From NCBI RefSeq assembly GCF_000213555.1, contig NZ_GL891992.1:33962-97961 (forward strand): DNA of 64,000 bases, in the 5' to 3' direction. Position numbers and translations under genes: made by a program. The notes under the pieces are model-generated. The model made no database searches. It was not told where the DNA came from and saw only the letters and a list, made by a program, of their open reading frames with translations. Shown piece by piece: positions 52,199 through 61,165 of the stretch (positions are counted from its first letter, which is position 1; every line of letters starts with the position of its first letter). This stretch comes from Dysgonomonas gadei ATCC BAA-286 (GTDB lineage Bacteria > Bacteroidota > Bacteroidia > Bacteroidales > Dysgonomonadaceae).

Positions 52199-53494
52199 AT
52201 GGGAAAAGTACAAGTAGGAGAAGCCAAGGGAAAACTTGGTATTCTTACAGTAGGAGTTGGAGCTGTTGCTACAACTTTCATGGCAGGAACGTTGTTAACA
52301 CGTAAAGGACAAGGAGTTCCTGTAGGGTCAATAACTCAATTGGCTACAATGCGTTTAGGGAAAAGAGAAGAAAACCGCTTTCCTAAAATCAAAGATGCAG
52401 TGCCTTTGGCTGATCTTAATGATGTCGTATTCGGTGGATGGGACATTTTTGAAGAAGATGCTTATGAGGCTGCAAAACATGCAGATGTTTTAACAAGAGA
52501 TGATTTAGACAAGGTTAAAGATGAGATGGCTGCTATCAAACCGATGAGAGCTGTATTCGATCAGGACTTTGTAAAACGCTTGCATGGTACTTGGGTAAAA
52601 TCGGCTCCTACTAAATGGGAATTGATGGAACAAGTAAAACAAGACATCGAAAACTTCAAGAAAGAAAATAATTGCGATCGCATCGTAGTTATCTGGTGCG
52701 GTAGTACAGAAGTGTTTACTCCGCTGGGTGAAGTACACAAAACTCTTGCCGCTTTAGAAAAAGGGTTGAAAGAAAACCATAAAGACATTGCTCCTTCAAA
52801 CGTGTATGCATATGCTGCAGTATCTATGGGTATACCATATATCAATGGTGCGCCTAACCTGACTGTAGACATACCTGCAATGTGGGAACTGGCTGCAAAA
52901 ACCCAGACTCCGATATGTGGAAAGGACTTCAAGACAGGTCAGACAATGTTAAAGACCGTATTGTCTCCGATGTTCAAGACCCGTATGCTTGGTCTTAACG
53001 GATGGTTCTCTACAAACATCCTTGGTAACCGTGACGGTGAGGTTCTTGACGATCCGGGTTCATTCAAAACAAAGGAAGAATCGAAACTTTCGGTTATCGA
53101 CAACATCCTTCAACCGGAACTTTATCCTGAACTTTACGGTAATGTTTACCACAAGGTTCGTATCAACTATTATCCGCCTCGCAACGACGATAAGGAAGGA
53201 TGGGATAATATCGACTTGTTCGGATGGTTAGGTTACAAAATGCAGATGAAAGTAGACTTCCTTTGCAAAGACTCTATCCTTGCAGCTCCTCTTTGCTTAG
53301 ACCTTGTTCTGTTTACAGACCTGGCTAAACGTGCAGGAATGAGCGGTATACAAGACTGGTTGTCATTCTACTTCAAGAGCCCTATGCACGAGCCTAGCAA
53401 GGTTGCAGAGCATGACTTGTTTATCCAATACGTGAAGTTAAAAAATACACTTCGCCAGATGATTGGAGAAGAAACTGTAGACTTTATCGACTAA
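52199..53494 (+). CDS. ino1: myo-inositol-1-phosphate synthase
   Basis: This 431-residue cytosolic NAD-dependent enzyme converts glucose-6-phosphate to 1L-myo-inositol-1-phosphate. The bacterial-type N-terminus G-I-L-T-V-G-V-G-A-V (NAD fold), I-W-C-G-S-T-E-V, G-K-D-F-K-T-G-Q-T, L-G-N-R-D-G and V-D-F-L-C-K-D-S-I-L-A-A-P-L segments are all present. It supplies the head group for the lipid genes at 44941-47696 but lies 3.6 kb from them, after the small-gene island. A 223-nt upstream spacer has no clear promoter match. Confidence 0.93.
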   Translation: MGKVQVGEAKGKLGILTVGVGAVATTFMAGTLLTRKGQGVPVGSITQLATMRLGKREENRFPKIKDAVPLADLNDVVFGGWDIFEEDAYEAAKHADVLTRDDLDKVKDEMAAIKPMRAVFDQDFVKRLHGTWVKSAPTKWELMEQVKQDIENFKKENNCDRIVVIWCGSTEVFTPLGEVHKTLAALEKGLKENHKDIAPSNVYAYAAVSMGIPYINGAPNLTVDIPAMWELAAKTQTPICGKDFKTGQTMLKTVLSPMFKTRMLGLNGWFSTNILGNRDGEVLDDPGSFKTKEESKLSVIDNILQPELYPELYGNVYHKVRINYYPPRNDDKEGWDNIDLFGWLGYKMQMKVDFLCKDSILAAPLCLDLVLFTDLAKRAGMSGIQDWLSFYFKSPMHEPSKVAEHDLFIQYVKLKNTLRQMIGEETVDFID

Positions 53495-53516
53495 TTCATA
53501 CCAGAGATAAAATGAG

Positions 53517-53548
53517 AAGGAGGCATCTGCACAGATGCCTCCTTTTTT
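53517..53548 (+). terminator. Strong terminator after inositol-1-phosphate synthase
   Basis: AAGGAGGCATCTG pairs with CAGATGCCTCCTT followed by TTTT, 22 nt after the stop. It also serves the converging coaA gene. Confidence 0.9.
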
Positions 53549-53571
53549 ATGTATTAACTCTATAATAAGAC

Positions 53572-54513
53572 TTATTTCCTTAGCCTTACATAATCCACAG
53601 CATGCCCTTCCCCCTTATGCAATATCAGACTGGCACGCTCACGGGTAGGAAGTATGTTTTTACGCAGATTCTTACGGTTTATTTCTCTCCAGATGGTTTT
53701 TGCTGTATTGATCGCGTTCTTGTCGGCAAGTTTGGCAAAACTGTGAAAATACGAATCAGGATTGGTAAATGCCCCTTTTCTGAACTTCATAAAACGGGAG
53801 ATATACCACTCCTCCAGTTTCTGCTCATCGGCATCGACATAGATTGAAAAATCGACAAAATCGGAAACAAATATACGCGGTTTCTCATTGGGATAGTCCA
53901 TTCCGCTCTGCAGAACATTCAGTCCTTCCAGGATAAGTATATCCGGCTGGTCTATAACCTGATATTCGTTTGGAATAATATCATAAATAAGATGTGAATA
54001 CTTGGGCACCTTTACATTTCTTTTCCCTGCTTTCAGGTCGGTGACGAACTTCAATAAAGTCTTTATATCATATGATTGAGGAAAGCCTTTTTTGAGCATA
54101 ATGCCCTTTTCTTCTAATATCGCATTCGGATACAGGAATCCGTCGGTAGTTATCAGAGATACGCGGGTGTTTTCTTTCCAGCGGCTAAGCAATGCCTGTA
54201 ATACACGGGCGGTAGTGCTCTTACCCACCGACACACTGCCTGCAATACCTACGATAAACGGTACTTTCATCGATTTCTGATTGAGGAACTTTGTCAGTAC
54301 CGACTGGCGGCTGGTACGCGCATTGAAGTAATAGCTCAATAATCGGGAAAGGGGAAGGTAAATATCTTCTACTTCATCAATGGAAAGCTCGTAGTCGATA
54401 CCTTGCAGAGTCAATAACTCTTCGTATGTGAGCGTCATCGGTTCCGAGTCGCGAAGAGCAGCCCATTGATTACGGGAAAACTGAATGTAAGGGCTCGAAG
54501 GAAATGTTTCCAT
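53572..54513 (-). CDS. coaA: Pantothenate kinase, type I
   Basis: This 313-residue cytosolic enzyme performs the first step of coenzyme A synthesis. The P-loop G-S-V-S-V-G-K-S-T (92-100), the D-G-F-L-Y-P-N motif and the C-terminal H-A-V-D-Y-V-R-L-R-K end are typical. Type I CoaA is feedback-inhibited by CoA in other bacteria. Single gene. Confidence 0.95.
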   Translation of the reverse strand: METFPSSPYIQFSRNQWAALRDSEPMTLTYEELLTLQGIDYELSIDEVEDIYLPLSRLLSYYFNARTSRQSVLTKFLNQKSMKVPFIVGIAGSVSVGKSTTARVLQALLSRWKENTRVSLITTDGFLYPNAILEEKGIMLKKGFPQSYDIKTLLKFVTDLKAGKRNVKVPKYSHLIYDIIPNEYQVIDQPDILILEGLNVLQSGMDYPNEKPRIFVSDFVDFSIYVDADEQKLEEWYISRFMKFRKGAFTNPDSYFHSFAKLADKNAINTAKTIWREINRKNLRKNILPTRERASLILHKGEGHAVDYVRLRK

Positions 54514-54584
54514 TCTTTCATTTTTAGAATAAGAATGCTACAAAGGTAGAAAAACTTACAAGTTATGAGTTATTATAACCGGAG

Positions 54585-54940
54585 TATTTTATCTATAGGT
54601 AAAGCTTATGGCTTTGGAGTTCTTTGAAGTATTGGGATAAGTAATAAGTTGAAAGTAATAAGTTGAAAGTTATATGAGATACGAGTAGACAAAACACGAG
54701 ATACAAGTTGCTAACTGACGACTATTCACTGGTGAGAGTTTTCGCTCTGCTCAGCAAGCTAATTATTAATTATTCATTCTTAATTGTTTTCCGTGTTACT
54801 TTTGTTACCTTTTCAAAATAGTCAGTATTGAGTAAAAAGTATAAAGAGGTTCTAATTGTTAACTGTGGCTGTTTACTGATAAGCGGCAAGCCAATTATTA
54901 ATTTTCATTCTTAATTATGAATTGCTTTATCTTATTCTGT
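54585..54940. repeat. Mosaic intergenic repeat, copy D
   Basis: Begins with TTATCTAT, a TAGC-derived part, then TTCTTTGAAGTATTGG. It shares an approximately 125-nt segment (54590-54715) with the minus strand of copy E, including GAGATACGAGTAGACAA. Two ATTAATTATTCATTCTTAAT-type modules and one GTTACTTTTGTTACC follow. No gene. Confidence 0.75.
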
Positions 54941-54968
54941 GTATTTTTGCATGTGAAAAGATTATAAT

Positions 54969-56288
54969 ATGATTACTGAACAACATAAAGATACTGCGCA
55001 ATGGGCCATGCGATTTGCTTTGCAAAACGGATGCCAGGCTGCACGTGTTTCGATTATCACGGCAAACAATAATTCGTTTGAATACCGCAATACACAACTG
55101 GACAAATTGCACCAAAGTTCTGAAAACAAATTGTATATCGAGTTTTTTGTCGATGGAAAATATGGTACATTTTCTACCAACCGCATAGAAAAAGCAGGGC
55201 TGGAAACATTCATTAAAGAAGGAATCGTATCAACAGGATATTTGGCTCCGGATACACTCCGCCAACTACCCAATCCTGACAGATATTATAAAGGGGACAG
55301 TCAGGGACTGGACTTATATGATAACTCATTTGAAAACATCAGTACCGATAAAAAACTGGATATAGCCCGGCAGGCGGTTGAAGAGATATATGAATCGGAT
55401 AAACGTATCATCTCCATCACTTCATCATATGATGATGGCGTGGGTGCTGAATATATGATTGCCAGCAACGGATTTGAAGCAGAAAGTATAGACTCTGCCT
55501 TCAATCTGACAGTAGAGGTTGCCCTGAAAACAGACAGCGATGCCCGGGCCGAATCTTATTGGTTCGACAGTTCTATCTACTGGGATGATCTGAAAAAGAC
55601 CGGAATAGGAAAGACAGCGCTTGAGAGGTCGCTGCGAAAAATAGGCCAACGGAAAATCAAATCGGGCAGATACGATATGCTGCTCGACAACACCACCGCA
55701 TCACGTTTATTTTCTCCAATAATGGGAGCGATGTATGGAACAGCATTGCAACAAAAGAATTCGTTCCTGTTAGATAAACTCGGACAGCAGATTACATCCG
55801 GCAAGTTGACAATCATTGACACTCCGCATCTTGCACGTTCGTTCGGAGCCAGGTGGTTTGATGGCGAAGGCATCGCCACCAAAGAGCGTGTCATCATAGA
55901 CAAAGGTATATTACAAACATACTTCATAGACACATACAACTCGCTAAAAATGAATATAGAGCCTACAATAGCTTCACCATCCATTATACAAACTACACCG
56001 GGAAGCCAAAGTTTTGACGGATTATTACAATCTGTGCAAAAAGGGATCTGGATAACAGGCTTCAACGGTGGCAACAGCAACCCTACAACAGGCGACTTTT
56101 CGTTTGGCATAGAGGGTTTCCTGATTGAAGGAGGTATAGTAACCACTCCTGTAAGCGAGATGAACATTACAGGCAACATACTTGTTCTATGGAAAAATCT
56201 TGCAGAAGTAGGAAATGACCCGCGTGAAAGTTCGCCATGGCGGTTACCATCCCTCTTGTTCAGCGATGTAAATTTTAGCGGATTATAA
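54969..56288 (+). CDS. tldE: TldE/PmbA-family protein
   Basis: The 439-residue protein is the TldE/PmbA partner of TldD: a catalytically inactive homologue that lacks the H-E-x-x-x-H site and forms the heterodimer. Conserved landmarks are G-F-N-G-G-N-S-N-P-T-T-G-D-F-S-F-G near the C-terminus and the D-N-T-T-A-S-R segment. The gene is normally next to tldD in Bacteroidetes but here lies 20 kb away and on the other strand. It precedes the GHL10 gene by 3 nt. Confidence 0.93.
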   Translation: MITEQHKDTAQWAMRFALQNGCQAARVSIITANNNSFEYRNTQLDKLHQSSENKLYIEFFVDGKYGTFSTNRIEKAGLETFIKEGIVSTGYLAPDTLRQLPNPDRYYKGDSQGLDLYDNSFENISTDKKLDIARQAVEEIYESDKRIISITSSYDDGVGAEYMIASNGFEAESIDSAFNLTVEVALKTDSDARAESYWFDSSIYWDDLKKTGIGKTALERSLRKIGQRKIKSGRYDMLLDNTTASRLFSPIMGAMYGTALQQKNSFLLDKLGQQITSGKLTIIDTPHLARSFGARWFDGEGIATKERVIIDKGILQTYFIDTYNSLKMNIEPTIASPSIIQTTPGSQSFDGLLQSVQKGIWITGFNGGNSNPTTGDFSFGIEGFLIEGGIVTTPVSEMNITGNILVLWKNLAEVGNDPRESSPWRLPSLLFSDVNFSGL

Positions 56289-56291
56289 AGC

Positions 56292-57743
56292 ATGAAATTA
56301 TTCAGATTATTATCAATATTCTTTTTGTTTCCATTATCCATCTTTGCACAAGTTCCTTCCACTGAAGTAAGGGCCGCATGGCTTACTACCAACTGGGGGC
56401 TGGACTGGCCTAAACAAGGAACCAGCGTGGATGCGCAGAAAAAGCAATTAAGAGATATTCTTGATCAGTTGCAAGAAGAACATTTTAATGTTGTGTTATT
56501 TCAGGCACGTGCACAGGGACGTGTGTTCTACAGATCTAAGATAGAACCTTTGAGTACCTACTTTAATCAGGCGGAAGGTTTCGACCCATTGGCCTTTGCC
56601 ATTGAGGAGTGCCACAAAAGAGGTATGGAATGTCATGCCTGGCTTGTGACTTACACGATGGATAAAGCTAAGATGAAATATACAGGAAAAGGTAAAAGGC
56701 GGAGGGGCACTGTAGTTAAAGACAAACCCGATTACTACAAAGAAGTCCACGGAACCTGGTATCTCGATCCCGGAAGGCCCGAATCAAAAAAGTTAGTTTC
56801 ATCCATTGTTGACGAAATAGTAAAGAACTATGACGTCGACGGCATACATTTCGATTACATACGCTACCCCAGTAATACTCAGAAGTTCCCCGACGATGAC
56901 ACCTTCAAGAAATATGGTAATGGGAAAAGTTTGCACGACTGGCGCAGAGACAATATAAACCAATTAGTTGCGGATATTTACGACAATGTAAAAGCAATTA
57001 AACCTTGGGTGCAGATAAGCAGTTCACCTCTTGGACGGTACCGGGTATTGCAGCATGTGGCACCCAACGATGGCTGGACAGCTTATGAAACCGTCTTTCA
57101 GGACGCAGGCCATTGGATGAAAAGCGGTAAGCACGACTTGGTATTCCCTATGATGTATTACAAAGAACACCGTTTCTATCCATTTCTCGACGATTGGGTG
57201 GCAAACAGCAACGGAAGGGTTGTTGTACCGGGACTAGGCGTTTATCAAATGGATGAACAAAATTGGTCGTTAGAGGATATCTTAAACCAGATGAAATATA
57301 CACGGGATAATAATGTGAAAGGACAAGCGTATTTCCGCACGGGAAATATTCTAAGCAATCTGAAAGGGATTAAGGATTCTATCCGGACCTATTACCCTAC
57401 TCCTGCTAAGTTACCACCTTTGACATGGCTGGATAATATATCTCCAAACTCTCCGATTATTACACAAGTATATAAAGATCAGGGCTATCTGAATATAAAA
57501 TGGGATGCTCCCGACAATAACGAAACTTACACCTACAATATATACGCCTCTGCTACCGAAGAAATAGACATAAACAATGCCGGTAATATACTGGTTACAG
57601 GCTTACATACCAACAGCTACTCATTTCCGGTAACAGTCGGTGAATTCGGGTTCCATTATTTTGTTACAGCCTCTGACAGGTATCACAACGAGAGTGTACA
57701 GTCTTTTCCTGCATACTTTGTACATTCAGAGGAAGATCATTAA
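56292..57743 (+). CDS. Secreted GHL10-type (family 10-like) glycosidase
   Basis: The 483-residue protein has a signal peptide (residues 1-19, F-A-Q), a GHL10/DUF187 TIM barrel starting E-V-R-A-A-W-L-T-T-N-W-G and including G-I-H-F-D-Y-I-R-Y-P, and a C-terminal fibronectin-III-like domain (about 385-475). Relatives such as YngK are cell-envelope enzymes, possibly acting on peptidoglycan-linked or other glycans. It follows tldE by 3 nt and its last 4 nt overlap the end of folK, which converges. Confidence 0.9.
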   Translation: MKLFRLLSIFFLFPLSIFAQVPSTEVRAAWLTTNWGLDWPKQGTSVDAQKKQLRDILDQLQEEHFNVVLFQARAQGRVFYRSKIEPLSTYFNQAEGFDPLAFAIEECHKRGMECHAWLVTYTMDKAKMKYTGKGKRRRGTVVKDKPDYYKEVHGTWYLDPGRPESKKLVSSIVDEIVKNYDVDGIHFDYIRYPSNTQKFPDDDTFKKYGNGKSLHDWRRDNINQLVADIYDNVKAIKPWVQISSSPLGRYRVLQHVAPNDGWTAYETVFQDAGHWMKSGKHDLVFPMMYYKEHRFYPFLDDWVANSNGRVVVPGLGVYQMDEQNWSLEDILNQMKYTRDNNVKGQAYFRTGNILSNLKGIKDSIRTYYPTPAKLPPLTWLDNISPNSPIITQVYKDQGYLNIKWDAPDNNETYTYNIYASATEEIDINNAGNILVTGLHTNSYSFPVTVGEFGFHYFVTASDRYHNESVQSFPAYFVHSEEDH

Positions 57744-58225
57744 CCCAGTTCGGTCTTGAGCTGATTTATTGTCTTATGCAAAACAGGATGGACGTAATCA
57801 CCCGCTATCTCAGCCAACGGTAGTAAGACGAAAGCCCTTTCATGTAAGTGCGGATGCGGCAGGATAAGCTTTTCATTAGCATACACCTTATCGTCGAACA
57901 ATAACAGGTCTATATCGATTATCCTGTCGGCATAAACCATGTTTTCTGACTTGGCAGTACGTCCCATTTCTTTTTCGATTTCCTGTGTTCGTTGCAGTAA
58001 CTCCATCGGGCGCAATCTGGTCTTTACTTCGCATACTGCATTCAGAAAGCGGTTCTCCGATTCGAAGCCTACCGGTTCGGTAACGTAAAAAGCGGAAGTG
58101 GTAACAACTTCACCAATCCGCTCTTCTATTCTGTTTATTGCATGATTAAGGTTCTCTCCTCTGTCTCCCATATTGGAGCCCAGACCCAAGAATACATCAT
58201 GCTGAATCTCTTTATCCAGTAACAT
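57740..58225 (-). CDS. folK: 2-amino-4-hydroxy-6-hydroxymethyldihydropteridine pyrophosphokinase
   Basis: This 161-residue cytosolic enzyme transfers pyrophosphate from ATP to hydroxymethyl-dihydropterin in folate synthesis. G-L-G-S-N-M-G-D-R at the N-terminus, F-L-N-A-V and the ATP-binding R-x-x-D-I-D-L-L-L-F motif are present. Last gene of the ftsX-folK operon; queA abuts it with no gap. Confidence 0.95.
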   Translation of the reverse strand: MLLDKEIQHDVFLGLGSNMGDRGENLNHAINRIEERIGEVVTTSAFYVTEPVGFESENRFLNAVCEVKTRLRPMELLQRTQEIEKEMGRTAKSENMVYADRIIDIDLLLFDDKVYANEKLILPHPHLHERAFVLLPLAEIAGDYVHPVLHKTINQLKTELG

Positions 58226-59275
58226 TTAGATTATAAGCATTGCATCACCATATGTACCGAAACGATATTTCTCTTTCACTGCCATATCATATATATCCAT
58301 AATACGATCATATCCTCCGAAAGCGGCTGTCATCATCAACAGTGTAGATTGAGGCAAATGGAAGTTGGTTACCATTGAATCGGCAATACCAAAATCATAT
58401 GGAGGGAAGATGAACTTATTGGTCCATCCTTCATTGGTTTTCAAATGCCCATCTGTACTTACAATAGTCTCTATCGCACGCATTACAGATGTCCCCACTG
58501 CACAAACACGATGTCCTGCATCTTTTGCTCTGTTTACATGCATGATGGCTTCTTCGGTAATCTGTAATTGTTCCGAATCCATCTTATGCTTGGTCAGGTC
58601 TTCCACATCGATATCCCGATAGTTACCCAAACCTGAATGCAATGTGATATATGCAAAATCAATACCTTTGATCTCCATACGCTTCAGCAGTTCACGGCTA
58701 AAGTGTAATCCGGCGGCAGGAGCCACCACTGCTCCTTCATTCTTGGCAAAGATAGTCTGGTAACGGTCTTTATCGTCGGCTTCTTCACCTCTGTTCAGAT
58801 ATTTAGGTATAGGAGTTTCCCCTAACGCATAAAGAGCCTTACGGAACTCTTCGCTAGGCCCGTCGTATAAGAAACGAAGTGTACGCCCGCGCGAGGTTGT
58901 ATTATCAATTACTTCGGCTACCATAGAGTCATCGTCGCCAAAGTATAGTTTATTTCCAATACGGATTTTACGTGCAGGATCTACCAATACATCCCACAGG
59001 TGAAATTCTTCATTCAGTTCCCTAAGTAAAAACACTTCGATAGTAGCTCCGGTCTTTTCTTTATTACCGTACAAACGTGCAGGAAAAACCTTCGTGTCAT
59101 TAAAGATAAATATATCCTTATCATCGAAATATTCGATAATATCTTTAAAAACCTTATGCTCAACTTCTCCGGTCTTTCGATTGACAACCAACAAACGGGA
59201 TTCATCCCTGTTTTTCGCAGGATGAGAGGCTATCAATTCCTCAGGCAAATCAAACTTGAATTGAGAAAGTTTCAT
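58226..59275 (-). CDS. queA: S-adenosylmethionine:tRNA ribosyltransferase-isomerase
   Basis: The 349-residue enzyme makes epoxyqueuosine in tRNA. The family segments F-D-L-P-E-E-L-I-A, R-D-E-S-R-L-L, F-N-D-T-K-V-F-P-A-R and A-A-P-A-A-G-L-H-F are intact. Full length. It abuts folK. Confidence 0.96.
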   Translation of the reverse strand: MKLSQFKFDLPEELIASHPAKNRDESRLLVVNRKTGEVEHKVFKDIIEYFDDKDIFIFNDTKVFPARLYGNKEKTGATIEVFLLRELNEEFHLWDVLVDPARKIRIGNKLYFGDDDSMVAEVIDNTTSRGRTLRFLYDGPSEEFRKALYALGETPIPKYLNRGEEADDKDRYQTIFAKNEGAVVAPAAGLHFSRELLKRMEIKGIDFAYITLHSGLGNYRDIDVEDLTKHKMDSEQLQITEEAIMHVNRAKDAGHRVCAVGTSVMRAIETIVSTDGHLKTNEGWTNKFIFPPYDFGIADSMVTNFHLPQSTLLMMTAAFGGYDRIMDIYDMAVKEKYRFGTYGDAMLII

Positions 59276-59342
59276 ATTCTATATATAAATTAATTTAGTT
59301 TCAATTACAATCTACAAACATACAAGGATATATCCTCATATC

Positions 59343-60032
59343 CTAATCCATAAGGGCGTCTATCGCTTCTTCTATACGTTCCCCCGCAACACACTGGTCG
59401 AGAGTAATATCTCCTATCCGGGTACGTTCCAAAGCTGTCAGATGTCCCCCTGAGCTTAAAGCCAAACCAATATCCCTTGCTAATGCCCTTATATATGTAC
59501 CCTTGCTACATACTACCCTTATCTTTATCTCAGGCATAGTATAATCAAGAAGTTCAATTTCATCTATTACCAGCAGTTTAGGCTTTAATTCAACTTCCTG
59601 CCCTTCACGTGCAAATTCATAAGCCCTTTTTCCCTCTACCTTACAGGCAGAATATGTAGGGGGTACTTGCTGAATCTCTCCGATAAACTGTGTCAATATC
59701 TGATTAACCAACTCTTCGGTTATATGATCTGCAGGATAAATTCCGTCAACTTCCGTTTCTAAGTCGAAAGACGGAGTCGTCTCCCCTAGTCTTATGGTTG
59801 CAATATATTCTTTGGTCTGATACTGGAATGTTTCTATCAGTTTGGTCTTTTTTCCGGTGCAGATAATCATTACTCCTGTAGCAAGCGGATCTAGTGTTCC
59901 GGCATGACCAACTTTTAATTTCTTAACCCCCAATCTACGACAAAGCTTGTTCCGCAATTTCCGTACCAAATCAAACGATGTCCAATTAAGCGGTTTATTT
60001 ATGTATAAGACCTCTCCTGAAATAAAATCCAT
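59343..60032 (-). CDS. truB: tRNA pseudouridine-55 synthase
   Basis: The 229-residue enzyme converts U55 of tRNA to pseudouridine. The catalytic Asp48 lies in G-H-A-G-T-L-D-P-L-A-T-G. The C-terminal PUA domain of E. coli TruB is missing, as in other short Bacteroidetes forms. It overlaps uppP by 1 nt. Confidence 0.96.
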   Translation of the reverse strand: MDFISGEVLYINKPLNWTSFDLVRKLRNKLCRRLGVKKLKVGHAGTLDPLATGVMIICTGKKTKLIETFQYQTKEYIATIRLGETTPSFDLETEVDGIYPADHITEELVNQILTQFIGEIQQVPPTYSACKVEGKRAYEFAREGQEVELKPKLLVIDEIELLDYTMPEIKIRVVCSKGTYIRALARDIGLALSSGGHLTALERTRIGDITLDQCVAGERIEEAIDALMD

Positions 60033-60883
60033 TAAATGATAGTTAATTCATGTCCCGAAAGCAATAGAGCCAACAGGATGCCACCAACAATAATACGATA
60101 CCAGCCAAATAGTTTAAAGCCGTATTTAGTTACAAAACCAATAAAGAATTTAATAGCCAATAGTGCCACAATAAATGCAACCACATTACCGATAACCAAT
60201 ACGCCCATATTATCTTTTAACAGTTCAAATCCTGTATCGGACATTATCAGCTTCAGCAATTTATAACCTGTCGCGGCAGCCATAGTAGGAACAGCCAGGA
60301 AGAATGAGAATTCGGCCGCATTCTTACGGCTGAGCCCGCGACTCATACCTCCTACAATAGTAGCCATAGAACGGGATACACCCGGTATCATCGCTATACA
60401 CTGATAACAGCCTATTATAAAGGCATTCTTATATGTAATTTCCTGCTCTCCTTCTTCAGGACGATTAAACCACTTATCTACAAACAGCATAAGGATACCT
60501 CCCAAAACAAGCATAATGGACACAACCAATACACTTTCCAGCAGTTCGTCTATCATATCATTAAAAATGAATCCTAATATGGCAGCCGGGATGAATCCCA
60601 TCAATAGCTTCCAGTAGAACTCATATTTATAGAAAACATATTTCAGAAAACCTGTATTTTCTGACTCAGGAACTTCCCTGAAACGGAAAAAACGTTTCCA
60701 ATATAATACAATTACCGACAAGATGGCTCCAAACTGGATAATTACGGTAAAAGCCTTTACAAATTCGTTACTTTCAACGCCCAAAAGACTCTGGGCGATA
60801 ATCATATGTCCGGTAGAAGACACAGGTAAGAATTCGGTCAGGCCCTCTACAATAGCAATAATAATTGCTTCAATAATACTCAT
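60032..60883 (-). CDS. uppP: Undecaprenyl-diphosphate phosphatase
   Basis: This 283-residue inner-membrane enzyme regenerates the undecaprenyl-phosphate carrier for peptidoglycan and other glycans. The signatures E-G-L-T-E-F-L-P-V-S-S-T-G-H and P-G-V-S-R-S-M are both intact. It sits inside the ftsX operon, between DUF3098 and truB. Confidence 0.96.
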   Translation of the reverse strand: MSIIEAIIIAIVEGLTEFLPVSSTGHMIIAQSLLGVESNEFVKAFTVIIQFGAILSVIVLYWKRFFRFREVPESENTGFLKYVFYKYEFYWKLLMGFIPAAILGFIFNDMIDELLESVLVVSIMLVLGGILMLFVDKWFNRPEEGEQEITYKNAFIIGCYQCIAMIPGVSRSMATIVGGMSRGLSRKNAAEFSFFLAVPTMAAATGYKLLKLIMSDTGFELLKDNMGVLVIGNVVAFIVALLAIKFFIGFVTKYGFKLFGWYRIIVGGILLALLLSGHELTII

Positions 60884-60903
60884 TATAAATTATAGTTTTG
60901 TGA

Positions 60904-61161
60904 TTAGTCGCGTTCTTTCTTCTCGTCAGCCAATTCCTTCTTACGAGGATATAGAATGCCCACAATCATGAGCAGAAAGCCGGCAAAACAAATCATCGGC
61001 GCTACAACAATTCTCCTTGCACTGAAAATATCCGGTTCAAAACCACCTTCAACACTCGATGCAGGCCCTGTCATCAATATAAATCCTACAATGATGAGAA
61101 CAACAGATACTGCACAAATGATGTAATTCTGTTTGCCAAATGCAAAATCTTTCTTATCCAT
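60904..61161 (-). CDS. DUF3098 family small membrane protein
   Basis: The 85-residue protein has two membrane helices (about 13-30 and 51-68) and a charged C-terminus. It carries the DUF3098 pattern F-G-K-Q-N-Y-I and the G-F-E-P-D-I-F-S-A-R-R segment. It is found between ftsX and uppP throughout Bacteroidetes. Function unknown; the context suggests the cell envelope or division. It lies 4 nt after ftsX. Confidence 0.88.
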   Translation of the reverse strand: MDKKDFAFGKQNYIICAVSVVLIIVGFILMTGPASSVEGGFEPDIFSARRIVVAPMICFAGFLLMIVGILYPRKKELADEKKERD

Positions 61162-61165
61162 ATTT

